Source: Saussurea involucrata (taxonomy: Eukaryota; Streptophyta; Magnoliopsida; Asterales; Asteraceae). From it: a stretch of 64,000 nt of DNA. How positions within the stretch are numbered: the stretch's first letter is position 1; each line of letters starts with the position of its first letter. The notes under the pieces are model-generated. The model had not been told where the DNA came from. It ran no database searches and saw only the letters and a program-made list of their open reading frames with translations. Positions 10,396-22,308 of this stretch are shown piece after piece. Made by a program: the position numbers and the translations under genes. The stretch spans positions 254,064,422 through 254,128,421 of the forward strand of contig CM066321.1 in assembly GCA_033807775.1 (NCBI GenBank). Reading direction: 5' to 3'.

Positions 10396-11127
10396 AAACT
10401 TGGGAAAATACAAAGTCGTGATAAACCCGTAAATTTATGAAATTCTGATTTTGGACACATAGTGTGAGTAGAGCAAAGTATTCTTATATGTTTAAGAATT
10501 GCATACGCTTGATGCTAATCATATTTCGCATGCTAGCACACCAAATAGATTTAATAAAGGGGTTGAAACTGAACGTTTGTAACTTGATATGCAATGATGT
10601 CTTGTTTTTTGAATCCAAACACATGCATTTGATTTCATTTGATTGAAATATCTGTTAAATTTCATTAAGTTGAATTTCTTTTGTAAAACATTCAAATGAT
10701 CAAATGTTAGTAGTTATAAAATGAAGTTCAATGAATTTTATTTTCCTTGTGTAAATTTTTTAAAATTTGTATATTGTGCGTTATTGAAATATATGCATAC
10801 TTTCAGGGGGAGAAAACAAATTGCTCCAGAATTCTTATTTTGAGGGGGAGCAAGGTTATCCACTAAGGAGGAGATTGTTAGTAATACTCAAAGACACGAC
10901 TGAAATTGAAAATGGTTTTCGATGATTATGATGCTGACCATCATCGAAAAAGGGGGAGAAAAGTTTAATTTCAATTTCATGTCAAAGAATTTTCAAATCA
11001 AAGATATTTCAAGTCAAAGATTCGTGAACAAAGACTGAAGATCAGGGGAGAAGGATCATGTGAAGTCTAAATATTGCTGAATTTGGTTATCTTAGTTCTG
11101 AGTGGTTCTCGGAATGCGCTTACACCT

Positions 11128-11315
11128 AAAAGTTCAAAAATATAGATGGTTTCGCATCCTTCATTATTCGAATTGCCCTGATTTCGGACCCTTCTTGTTC
11201 CAACTTACTTGAATTCGAATCCTACTTGATCCGAATTGAGCTGATTTCGCATCCTCTAGCATCCGAATTGATAGTTTCGGATCTGCCTACATCCGAATTG
11301 ATGATTTCGGATTCT
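11128..11315 (+). repeat. Degenerate AATTCGAA/ATCCGAATTG repeats near the 3' LTR
   Basis: ATTCGAATTG, ATTCGAATCC, ATCCGAATTGA and GATTTCGGA phrases recur here as in the leader blocks at 1-520 and 1597-1971. The same repeat family therefore sits near both ends of copia-1. Confidence 0.7.
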
Positions 11316-11508
11316 TAAAGTTAATATGAGAACTAAGGTTCTTGCATCAAGAAGGATACGAGAAGTTACTGTTTGTTAAAGACTGATAAAGCTGTAAAGA
11401 TCTGTTTTCATGTACAAGGCTTGAAGATAGTTTGATAAAGTGTCTGTTGAAGAAGATTGACTTTACAAAGAGCTGAAGACTGCTGTTATTTTTTTTAAAT
11501 CTTGAATC

Positions 11509-11521
11509 CAAAGGGGGAGAT
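11509..11521 (+). other. copia-1 polypurine tract (plus-strand primer)
   Basis: CAAAGGGGGAGAT directly precedes TGTTAG, the LTR start. The same PPT-TGTTAG join is seen in copia-3 on the other strand. A weaker look-alike (GGAGGAGAT before TGTTAG) occurs at 10867-10881. Confidence 0.8.
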
Positions 11522-11785
11522 TGTTAGAGCATTGTTGTATTCAAGATTTACTGTAAAGTCAATGTACTGTATGAGTCTATACAGTATTGTGAATGCCTTT
11601 ATACCTTGTATGTCATGGGTATAAATAGGCTTGTCTAGACCATTTGTTAGAAACACTTTAGAAAGCTTTTGTAATCTTTTAGAAACCTTTTGTAATCCTT
11701 TGCGCTCAATACATGGATGACATATTTGCTCTCTAGATTCTCTCTCACTACATTCATATCTTATTGCTAGAGATCTGGGATTTCA
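11522..11785 (+). mobile_element. copia-1 3' LTR
   Basis: It starts TGTTAGAGCATTG after the PPT, has a TATA box, and probably ends GATTTCA at 11785 by analogy with the CTTTCA ends of copia-2 and copia-3. Beyond that, copia-2 gag sequence begins on the opposite strand. The exact 3' end could be a few bases either way because no partner LTR is in the window. At about 264 bp it is short for this lineage; a longer LTR starting at 10876 is an alternative. Confidence 0.6.
11620..11629 (+). promoter_or_regulatory. TATA box in copia-1 LTR
   Basis: TATAAATAGG lies about 100 bp into the LTR, a usual position for the U3 promoter of a copia LTR. Confidence 0.6.
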
Positions 11786-14715
11786 CACTTTTCTTTTATC
11801 TTTTCTTTCTTTTGAGTCTGAGGAACAGAAATTTTCTTCTTTTCTGTATTTTGAGGAACATAAATTTTCTGAATATCTTTTCTTATGTATGAAACAGAAG
11901 TTATTTTGACTTGACATTTATGAGAATATTGAAATGAATCATTTTTACATCTAACACAAATAAGATTTTTCTTTGCAAGTGACAATAAATCTGAAACATA
12001 GATCATTTCATTTTTATTGATATTGTTCAGAGTACAATTGCCCTTATTACAAGAATTTCTAGCTTTGAGTTCAGACGTAGATTGCATTCTAAGCTTCTCA
12101 AGATCCCTTTTCAGATCATTCAACTTTGCAAGATCATCTTTCCTTTTGCTTTCTTCTTTTTCTGAAAAATTCAAGTTCTTTTTGTTAGAAGAATTAGATG
12201 ATTCACCTTTTTCATATGTACTTGATTCATTAAAGAATTTATCATTTTCTCTTGAAGCATTAATTTTAAAAAGATCATACTCAGTCTTCAGTTTTTCAAG
12301 CTCTGTTATTTTCTGAATAAAAATATTCTTTTCTTTCAAAGTTTCTTCAAGTTTAATATCCACCTCACAGAAATCATTTTCAAGTTCATCATAAGCTTTC
12401 CTTAAGTCCTCAAGTTCTTGACTCACAAGATTAAATCTCTTTTCAAGTTGTAAAAATTCATCTGATTTTGTTTCAAAAAATCCAGTTGAATCAGACTTCT
12501 GACTACCTAAGTCAGAGTTCTGATTTACAGACTCAGATGTCTGATCTTTAGACTCAGAATTCTGACTACAGAGTTCAGAATCCTGACTAGAAGTATCAGA
12601 CTTCTGATTAACTGTTTCAGAATTTTTACTTGTGTCAAATATGCTCTCAATGTCATGATATGAAAAACTTGGTTGTTTATTTTTGTAGCTGATATTTAAA
12701 GAATCATATTTGAATTTAGTATCATTGTATCTTGGCTTCTCATCTGTTTGTTTAGAAACTTCTTCCTTAACCTTTTCTTCTGAACCAACTGACTTTTCTG
12801 TTTTAGATTCACAAATTTTTTCATCTGACTTTTTAGAGTTTGGTCTTTGCAAATTGTAAGAACTTGTTATAGAACTAGCAGGTCTTATGAAAACTTCAAC
12901 AATTTCTGGAATTTTTGGCTTAGAAACTTGAAGTTTTTCATACAAGTTGATTGGAGCTCTTTTTAAAGTGACATTTTCTTCCAATCCCAATCCCTTCTTT
13001 GGGTTGTAAAATCTTGTATCTTTAACATTGCTTAATAAAAGATTTAGTGTTTGCTGAGTCTGACCCCTTTTCAAATTCAGATCTTCTAATTCTTTAATTT
13101 TGGTGTATAAATTCTTTCTTTCTTCAAATAACATATCAAAATTTATTTGTAAATCACCTTTTTCATCTTTTATTTTTGAAAACTCAACTTTTAGTTCAGA
13201 AAGCCTTTTCATCAATTCAGAATTTTCATCTTTAACTTTTTGTTTCTCAGCCTCAGATTCTTCATATTGTTCTTTTATTACTTCTTTTTCAATTCTGAAT
13301 TTGTTAACCAAATTTCTTTCTCCTTTTATCTGTTTTCTTAGATTAGCAAATTCAGTTTTCATTTCACCAATCTGTGTCATTAACTCTAATTCAAGTGAAG
13401 AATGTACCTCAGCAGATGACTCAGAATCAGCATCTTCAAAATCAGAATCATCCTCATTCCTCATTTTTTCCATATAGCTCTGCATCTGTGGAAAGTTGAT
13501 ATGATCATCTTCATCAGAAGTATAGTACAACCAATTCTCTTGTTCAGCCAACAAAGCAATTTTATCATCTCTCTTCTTTGCAAGTTGAGCCTTCTTGGTG
13601 TAGTACTCATAGTCTTTTACAATTTTAATTTTGCAATCCTTAGCATAGTGGCCAGATTTTCCACATTTGAAACACAGATTCTTTTCTTTTCTCTCATCCT
13701 TCTCTTCTTTGTTTTCTTCACTTCTCTCTACTCTCTTTTCAAACTTATTTTCTTCTCTGTCTTCTTTCTTCTTATAATCTGAACTCCCAACTCTCTTATA
13801 ATTTCCTTGAAATCTACCCTTCCCATACCTTTTGTTGAAAGTATTTGTCAACAAAGCTAGTTTCTCAGCCATTATCTTGATATCTTCATCATCTTCTGAT
13901 CCTTCTTCCTTGTCAGATTCTTCCAGATTAGGTATCTCTGATAGATATGCAGTCTTTTTGGGTGCTTTGATTGCTTTGGACTTTGATAAGAATGCTAACT
14001 GATCAGCAACATTTTTCTTCTCTTCCACAACTAACTTGACAGAATCTTCATGTTGATTAAGAACACAGAACAGATCATTTAAGTCTTCTTCACACATATC
14101 CTTGTTCATTTGCAGACTTATGGCAAATGATGACCATTCTGAATTTAGACTGTTCAGAAATTTGTAATTTATTTCTGACTTCGTTTTCTTCAGTCCATTT
14201 CTTCTCAAGTCATTTAGAATAGTGCAAAATTTACTGTATGTCTGTGTCAAACTTTCTGACTCTTTTGCTTTGAACCTTTCATAAGCATTTATGCTTTGAT
14301 TTAACTTTGCCTGAATAGATCTTACTGTTCCTAGCATCTGCCTTTCCAATTCGTCCCACATTTCTTTAGCTGATGATCCACTGTCAATCCTGTTAAGAAC
14401 CTCATTTGGGACAGCCAAAGTCATCAAAGTAATTGCTCTTTTGTCAATAGCATGCCTATTTTTCTGTTCAGCTGTGTATTGGGAATAACTCTTTTTCACC
14501 CTGGTTGCTGGAATTTCTGGAGTTGTCTCTGTAGCAGGAGTTGCAGCAACATCGATGTACACTTCGATTGGACCTTCTCGAATAGAGATCATAAGGTTTT
14601 CATCAATGTTGTCTAGGAATTAGATCATTCGGATTTTCCATTGCTGATACTCTTCTGGTATAAGAACAGGCGGTTTGGTTTCAGATCCCATGGCTAGATA
14701 TTCTTTAGAAGACAC
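11786..14715 (-). pseudogene. gag: copia-2 gag, in-frame TAA and altered start
   Basis: The open part (14592 to 11786 and on to a stop at 11767 inside the copia-1 LTR) encodes a long Gag. It has the N-terminal gag domain (SINAYERFKAKESES), a CCHC knuckle at 13674-13633 (CFKCGKSGHYAKDC), long coiled coils, a Ser/Gln-rich repeat region (SQ.S(D/E)S phrases, about 12480-12640), and a CVRC pair near the end. The start homologous to copia-3 reads GTG at 14715-14713; the next in-frame ATG is at 14691-14689. A TAA stop at 14622-14620 interrupts the N-terminal region where copia-3 has Gln. The last few residues come from the LTR and are not native. Confidence 0.8.
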
Positions 14716-14908
14716 GATTGTAAGAAAATTCAACAGAAAGACAAATTCGAGTTTCTTGATCGAAATGTAACAGGTAATTCAAGAATTGCCAAGAATTCAA
14801 GAACTAGCCCTAGCAGCGGAATCGAATTTTGAATGAATCAAGAAATCTTCAAGAAATTGATCAATTGATCTTCGCTATAACAATCTTGAACGAATTTGTT
14901 TGTTGATT

Positions 14909-14921
14909 TGCTCTGATACCA
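14909..14921 (-). other. copia-2 primer-binding site
   Basis: On the minus strand this reads TGGTATCAGAGCA, complementary to the 3' end of plant initiator Met tRNA. It lies 2 nt inside the LTR, the normal place. Confidence 0.9.
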
Positions 14922-14923
14922 AT

Positions 14924-15451
14924 TGAAAGAACAGGATCTAATCTTACAATCAGTATAGAAAGCAGTAATTGATAAGTTGTATGATCAAGCCCAATTGTAT
15001 TCAATGATGAACAGAGTTACAGATCTAAGAGAGAGAGAATCTCAAAGATTACAAAGAATGAATACAAAGTTATACGGGAAAAATCAATCAGTTAGCAACA
15101 TAGAGCTAACTACTATTTATACTGCAACGGACATCTTAAAGCTACAGTACAAATAAGAAAGACTAATAAGAACATAACACGTGTCCTAATTAGTTTATAA
15201 AATACTAAGTAAAGTATCTCGTCATAAGTTCTGAACAGGTAGTTCAGAACTTCTGAACATTCTTCTGATAAAGCTTCTCAGATCTTCTGACTCCTTAACT
15301 CAGACATCTGACTTCTCTTTCCAGACTTGATTTCACTTATCAATACTTCTGAGCTTTCACAGTCAGACCTCTGACTTCTCTACTCAGAACATCTGAGTCT
15401 TCTTATCAGATCTTCAACACTTGGTTTATTGACAAAACTTCAGATCTAACA
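14924..15451 (-). mobile_element. copia-2 5' LTR (528 bp)
   Basis: On the minus strand it runs TGTTAGATCTGAAG to TTCTTTCA. A TATA box (TATAAATAG) is at 15121-15113. The U3 part (about 15240-15420) is rich in TCAGAA/TTCTGA palindromes, as in copia-3. The last LTR base is followed by GTAATCATC, an internal satellite phrase; GTAAT (15452-15456) would be one copy of the target duplication. Confidence 0.88.
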
Positions 15452-16510
15452 GTAATCATCTACGATGATTCCTCATTAGATATCAAAAATCCAAATTATG
15501 AGTAGTAGAGTCAGAATTCTGATTAGAAGAGTCAGAACTCTGAGTCACTTACTCAAAATTCTAAGTATCAGAGTCAGAATTCTGATTAGTTGAATCAGAA
15601 TTCTGAGTAGTAGAGTTAGAACTTCTGAGTAACAATTGAAACAGGTGTCAAGCACCCCTTGGAACTTACTTTCCCAAACCAGAAAGGTCACATCGATATA
15701 TCTTAAATCCATTTGCACCAGTAGAACATGGCTTTCTATATGGTTCTATTGCAGTATTTGGGTCAGCCGATCCCAGACCAGTTGATCTTAGGGACTAGGT
15801 GTCGAGCACCCCTTAGGACTTACTCTCCCAAACCAGAAAGGCCACAGGTACAAACTTTCAAACTAAATAATTATATATATATATATATTGCATCTCAATC
15901 ACTTGGTTCTAAAACGTAGTACTTCCCCCATATTTTCGTTTCCATCCATCATTCTGACATTTAGGCTTTTTGAGCATTATATTCTATATAAGTATAGATT
16001 TCATAACATTGAGCATTCAGCATAATTTCATTCATGTTTTGCTTACCTTTCGATTTAATTCAAAAGTGAAAGTTGAAACAAATATAGCTCAGATAATACA
16101 AAATACTTTTAAAATCACTCTTTGACACACATTTATTCATTGAATGAAAATTAAAAAAAATTCATATCATTGAATTAAATTTGTTAAGATTCAAACATTC
16201 AAAACAATAGAAATAAACGTAATGCAATGTTACCTTTCACCACTTGTTCTTTGAAACATAAAAATATGACGGTTAAGGATATCACCTGAGAAGCAAGGGT
16301 TCTAAACTGATTTGTTTAGAAGTCTTAGTCTCTGAAGTACGGGTCCTGAACTGAATTATTCAGAAGCCATAGTCATTTAAGTACGGGTTTTGAACAGATA
16401 TGTTCAAAAACCTAAAACGTTGAAGAACTTTATCTTGAAACAGTCAGATCAAATTTTGAGTCAATACTCCCTCTGAAATCAAGATAATCCTGCAAAACCA
16501 AGAGATTTTG

Positions 16511-16928
16511 GTAATCATCTACGATGATTCCTCATTAGATATCAAAAATCCAAATTATGAGTAGTAGAGTCAGAATTCTGATTAGAAGAGTCAGAATTCT
16601 GAGTCACTTGCTCAAAATTCTAAGTATCAGAGTCAGAATTCTGATTAGTTGAGTCAGAATTCTGAGTAGTAGAGTCAGAACTTCTGAGTAACTATTGAAA
16701 CAGGTGTCAAGCACCCCTTGGAACTTACTTTCCCAAACCAGAAAGGTCACATCGATATATCTTAAATCCATTTGCACCAGTAGAACATGGCTTTCTATAT
16801 GGTTCTATTGCAGTATTTGGGTCAGCCGATCCCAGACCAGTTGATCTTAGGGACTAGGTGTCGAGCATCCCTTAGGACTTACTCTCCCAAACCAGAAAGG
16901 CCACACGTACAAACTTTCAAACTAAATA

Positions 16929-16959
<31 letters not shown>

Positions 16960-17581
16960 TGCATCTCAATCACTTGGTTCTAAAACGTAGTACTTCCCCC
17001 ATATTTTCGTTTCCATCCATCATTCGGACATTTAGGATTTTTGAGCATTATATTCTATATAAGTATAGATTTCATAACATTGAGCATTCAACATAATTTC
17101 ATTCATGTTTTGCTTACCTTTCGATTTAATTCAGAAGTGAAAGTTGAAACAAATATAGCTCAGATAATACAAAATACTTTTAAAATCACTCTTTGACACA
17201 CATTTATTCATTGAATGAAAATTAAAAAAAATTCATATCATTGAATTAAATTTGTTAAGATTCAAACATTCAAAGCAATAGAAATAAACGTAATGCAATG
17301 TTACCTTTCACCACTTGTTCTTTGAAACATAAAAATATGACAGTTAAGGATATCACCTGAGAAGCATGGGTTCTAAACTGATTTGTTTAGAAGTCTTAGT
17401 CTCTGAAGTACGGGTCCTGAACTGAATTATTCAGAAGCCATAGTCATTTAAGTACAGGTTTTGAACAGATATGTTCAAAAACCTAAAACGTTGAAGAACT
17501 TTATCTTGAAACAGTCAGATCAAATTTTGAGTCAATACTCCCTCTGAAATCAAGATAATCCTGCAAAACCAAGAGATTTTG
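16511..17581. repeat. Reference satellite monomer and its anatomy
   Basis: In order: a short hairpin AATCATC-TAC-GATGATT (16513-16529). Then six units of a 21-bp repeat containing TCAGAATTCTGA (16567 to about 16692, starts 16567, 16588, 16609, 16630, 16651, 16672). Then two copies of a direct repeat of about 52 bp (about 16706-16758 and 16858-16909, GGTGTC(A/G)AGCACCCCTT...CCAAACCAGAAAGG), and a (TA)n tract (about 16932-16959). Then the reverse complement of copia-1 9420-9955, with three hairpins starting at 17371, 17415 and 17459 (44-bp spacing). It ends with the match to about 9206-9240 (CCAAGAGATTTTG). All other monomers share this plan. Confidence 0.88.
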
Positions 17582-20500
17582 GTAATCATCTACGATGATT
17601 CCTCATTAGATATCAAAAATCCAAATTATGAGTAGTAGAGTCAGAATTCTGATTAGAAGAGTCAGAATTCTGAGTCACTTGCTCAAAATTCTAAGTATCA
17701 GAGTCAGAATTCTGATTAGTTGAGTCAGAATTCTGAGTAGTAGAGTCAGAACTTCTGAGTAACAATTGAAACAGGTGTCAAGCACCCCTTGGAACTTACT
17801 TTCCCAAACCAGAAAGGTCACATCGATATATCTTAAATCCATTTGCACCAGTAGAACATGGCTTTCTATATGGTTCTATTGCAGTATTTGGGTCAGCCGA
17901 TCCCAGACCAGTTGATCTTAGGGACTAGGTGTCGAGCACCCCTTAGGACTTACTCTCCCAAACCAGAAAGGCCACAGGTACAAACTTTCAAACTAAATAA
18001 TTATATATATATATATATATTGCATCTCAATCACTTGGTTCTAAAACGTAGTACTTCCCCCATATTTTCGTTTCCATCCATCATTCGGACATTTAGGCTT
18101 TTTGAGCATTATATTCTATATAAGTATAGATTTCATAACATTGAGCATTCAACATAATTTCATTCATGTTTTGCTTTCCTTTCGATTTAATTCAGAAGTG
18201 AAAGTTGAAACAAATATAGCTCAGATAATACAAAATACTTGTAAAATCACTCTTTGACACACATTTATTCATTGAATGAAAATTAAAAAAAATTCATATC
18301 ATTGAATTAAATTTGTTAAGATTCAAACATTCAAAGCAATAGAAATAAACGTAATGCAATGTTACCTTTCACCACTTGTTCCTTGAAACATAAAAATATG
18401 ACAGTTACGGATATCACCTGAGAAGCATGGGTTCTAAACTGATTTGTTTAGAAGTCTTAGTCTCTGAAGTACGGGTCCTGAACTGAATTATTCAGAAGCC
18501 ATAGTCATTTAAGTACGGGTTTTGAACAGATATGTTCAAAAACCTAAAACGTTGAAGAACTTTATCTTGAAACAGTCAGATCAAATTTTGAGTCAATACT
18601 CCCTCTGAAATCAAGATAATCCTGCAAAACCAAGAGATTTTGGTAATCATATACGATGATTCCTCTTTAGATATCAAAAATCCAAATTATGAGTAGTAGA
18701 GTCAGAATTCTGATTAGAAGAGTCAGAATTCCGAGTCACTTGCTCAAAATTCTAAGTATCAGAGTCAGAATTCTGATTAGTTGAGTCAGAATTCTGAGTA
18801 GTAGAGTCAGAACTTCTGAGTAACAATTGAAACAGGTGTCAAGCACCCCTTGGAACTTACTTTCCCAAACCAGAAAGGTCACATCGATATATCTTAAATC
18901 CATTTGCACCAGTAGAACATGGCTTTCTATATGGTTCTATTGCAGTATTTGGGTCAGCCGATCCCAGACCAGTTGATCTTAGGGATTAGGTGTCGAGCAC
19001 CCCTTAGGACTTACTCTCCCAAACCAGAAAGGCCACAGGTACAAACTTTCAAACTAAATAATTTTATATATATATATATATATTGCATCTCAATCACTTG
19101 GTTCTAAAACGTAGTACTTCCCCCATATTTTCGTTTCCATCCATCATTCTGACATTTAGGCTTTTTGAGCATTATATTCTATATAAGTATAGATTTCATA
19201 ACATTGAGCATTCAGCATAATTTCTTTCATGTTTTGCTTACCTTTCGATTTAATTCAGAAGTGAAAGTTGAAACAAATATAGCTCAGATAATACAAAATA
19301 CTTGTAAAATCACTCTTTGACACACATTTATTCATTGAATGAAAATTAAAAAAAATTCATATCGTTGAATTAAATTTGTTAAGATTCAAACATTCAAAGC
19401 AATAGAAATAAACGTAATGCAATGTTACCTTTCACCACTTGTTCCTTGAAACATAAAAATATGACAGTTAAGGATATCACCTGAGAAGCATGGGTTCTAA
19501 ACTGATTTGTTTAGAAGTCTTAGTCTCTGAAGTACGGGTCCTGAACTGAATTATTCAGAAGCCATAGTCATTTAAGTACGGGTTTTGAACAGATATGTTC
19601 AAAAACCTAAAACGTTGAAGAACTTTATCTTGAAACAGTCAGATCAAATTTTGAGTCAATACTCCCTCTGAAATCAAGATAATCCTGCAAAACCAAGAGA
19701 TTTTGGTAATTATCTACGATGATTCCTCATTAGATATCAAAAATCCAAATTATGAGTACTAGAGTCAGAATTCTGATTAGAAGAGTCAGAATTCTGAGTC
19801 ACTTGCTCAAAATTCTAAGTATCAGAGTCAGAATTCTGATTAGTTGAGTCAGAATTCTTAGTAGTAGAGTCAGAACTTCTGAGTAACAATTGAAACAGGT
19901 GTCAAGCACCCTTTGGAACTTACTTTCCCAAACCAGAAAGGTCACATCGATATATCTTAAATCCATTTGCACCAGTAGAACATGGCTTTCTATATGGTTC
20001 TATTGCAGTATTTGGGTCAGCCGATCCCAGACTAGTTGATCTTAGGGACTAGGTGTCGAGCACCCCTTAGGACTCACTCTCCAAACCAGAAAGGCCACAG
20101 GTACAAACTTTCAAACTAAATAATTATATATATATATTGCATCTCAATCACTTGGTTCTAAAACGTAGTACTTTCCCCATATTTTCGTTTCCATCCATCA
20201 TTCTGACATTTAGGCTTTTTGAGCATTATATTCTATATAAGTATAGATTTCATAACATTGAGCATTCAGCATAATTTCATTCATGTTTTGCTTACCTTTC
20301 GATTTAATTCAGAAGTGAAAGTTGAAACAAATATAGCTCAGATAATACAAAATACTTGTAAAATCACTCTTTGACACACATTTATTCATTGAATAAAAAT
20401 TAAAAAAAATTCATATCATTGAATTAAATTTGTTAAGATTCAAACATTCAAAGCAATAGAAATAAATGTAATGCAATGTTACCTTTCACCACTTGTTCCT

Positions 20501-21175
20501 TGAAACATAAAAATATGACAGTTAAGGATATCACCTGAGAAGCATGGGTTCTAAACTGATTTGTTTAGAAGTCTTAGTCTCTGAAGTACGGGTCCTGAAC
20601 TGAATTATTCAGAAGCCATAGTCATTTAAGTACGGGTTTTGAACATATATGTTCAAAAACCTAAAACGTTGAAGAACTTTATCTTGAAACAGTCAGATCA
20701 AATTTTGAGTCAATACTCCCTCTGAAATCAAGATAATCCTGCAAAACCAAGAGATTTTGGTAATCATCTACGATGATTCCTCATTAGATATCAAAAATCC
20801 AAATTATGAGTAGTAGAGTCAGAATTCTTATTAGAAGAGTCAGAATTCTGAGTCACTTGCTCAAAATTCTAAGTATCAGAGTCAGAATTCTGATTAGTTG
20901 AGTCAGAATTCTGAGTAGTAGAGTCAGAACTTCTGAGTAACAATTGAAACAGGTTTCAAGCACCCCTTGGAACTTACTTTCCCAAACCAGAAAGGTCACA
21001 TCGATATATCTTAAATCCATTTGCACCAGTAGAACATGGTTTTCTATATGGTTCTATTGCAGTATTTGGGTCAGCCGATCCCAGACCAGTTGATCTTAGG
21101 GACTAGGTGTCGAGCACCCCTTAGGACTTACTCTCCCAAACCAGAAAGGCCACAGGTACAAACTTTCAAACTAAA

Positions 21176-21206
<31 letters not shown>

Positions 21207-22244
21207 TGCATCTCAATCACTTGGTTCTAAAACGTAGTACTTCCCCCATATTTTCGTTTCCATCCATCATTCTGACATTTAGGCTTTTTGAGCATTATAT
21301 TCTATATAAGTATAGATTTCATAACATTGAGCATTCAGCATAATTTCATTCATGTTTTGCTTACCTTTCGATTTAATTCAGAAGTGAAAGTTGAAACAAA
21401 TATAGCTCAGATAATACAAAATACTTGTAAAATCACTCTTTGACACACATTTATTCATTGAATGAAAATTAAAAAAAAATTCATATCATTGAATTAAATT
21501 TGGTAAGATTCAAACATTCAAAGCAATAGAAATAAACGTAATGCAATGTTACCTTTCACCACTTGTTCCTTGAAACATAAAAATATGACAGTTAAGGATA
21601 TCACCTGAGAAGCATTGGTTCTAAACTGATTTGTTTAGAAGTCTTAGTCTCTGAAGTACGGGTCCTGAACTGAATTATTCAGAAGCCATAGTCATTTAAG
21701 TACGTGTTTTGAACAGATATGTTCAAAAACCTAAAACGTTGAAGAACTTTATCTTGAAACAGTCAGATCAAATTTTGAGTCAATACTCCCTCTGAAATCA
21801 AGATAATCCTGCAAAACCAAGAGATTTTGGTAATCATCTACGTAGATTCCTCATTAGATATCAAAAATCCAAATTATGAGTAGTAGAGTCAGAATTCTTA
21901 TTAGAAGAGTCAGAATTCTGAGTCACTTGCTCAAAATTCTAAGTATCAGAGTCAGAATTCTAATTAGTTGAGTCAGAATTCTGAGTAGTAGAGTCAGAAC
22001 TTCTGAGTAACAATTGAAACAGGTTTCAAGCACCCCTTGGAACTTACTTTCCCAAACCAGAAAGGTCACATCGATATATCTTAAATCCATTTGTACCAGT
22101 AGAACATGGTTTTCTATATGGTTCTATTGCAGTATTTGGGTCAGCCGATCCCAGACCAGTTGATCTTAGGGACTAGGTGTCGAGCACCCCTTAGGACTTA
22201 CTCTCCCAAACCAGAAAGGCCACAGGTACAAACTTTCAAACTAA

Positions 22245-22251
<7 letters not shown>

Positions 22252-22306
<55 letters not shown>
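22252..22306. repeat. Expanded (TA)n tract in a monomer
   Basis: About 55 bp of alternating TA. Neighbouring monomers carry 15-30 bp at the same place. Other expanded tracts are at 41913-41967, 44069-44174, 54769-54814 and 61151-61220. Confidence 0.95.

Positions 22307-22308
<2 letters not shown>

Larger units (their letters stand above)
9123..11521 (+). other. copia-1 3' non-coding region with multiple polypurine tracts
   Basis: No supported ORF lies between pol and the 3' LTR, where SIRE-type elements often carry an env-like ORF. AGGGGGAG-like tracts occur at about 9129, 9330, 10805, 10844, 10951 and 11511. The first half (9206-10240, clearest at 9420-10215) is the reverse complement of the 1.06-kb satellite monomer that fills 15452-63892. 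Confidence 0.85.
1..11785 (+). mobile_element. SIRE/Maximus-like Ty1/copia LTR retrotransposon (copia-1), 5' LTR outside window
   Basis: The order leader, gag, protease, integrase, reverse transcriptase, RNase H, long 3' non-coding region with several AGGGGGAG tracts, final PPT and LTR is that of a Ty1/copia element. Integrase before RT is diagnostic of copia. The very long coiled-coil gag and long region after pol point to the SIRE/Maximus lineage. No LTR or primer-binding site is visible before 2059, so the 5' LTR must lie upstream of base 1 or be lost. The 3' LTR end abuts copia-2 gag sequence on the other strand, so copia-1 probably inserted into copia-2. The lineage name rests on remembered family traits; element class is near certain. 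Confidence 0.85.
11786..15451 (-). mobile_element. SIRE-like copia element (copia-2), 5' part only
   Basis: Read on the minus strand: LTR (15451-14924), a primer-binding site, a leader of about 200 bp and a gag frame running to the junction with copia-1. Pol and the other LTR are absent from the window. The simplest reading is that copia-1 inserted into copia-2 and that the rest lies beyond base 1. It belongs to the same family as copia-3. The flank at 15452 is mid-monomer satellite, so copia-2 itself inserted into the array. Confidence 0.8.

Noticed and set aside
9182..10646. Env-like gene after copia-1 pol
   Set aside because: No frame longer than about 60 codons exists on the plus strand there, and the sequence is dominated by hairpins and minisatellites.
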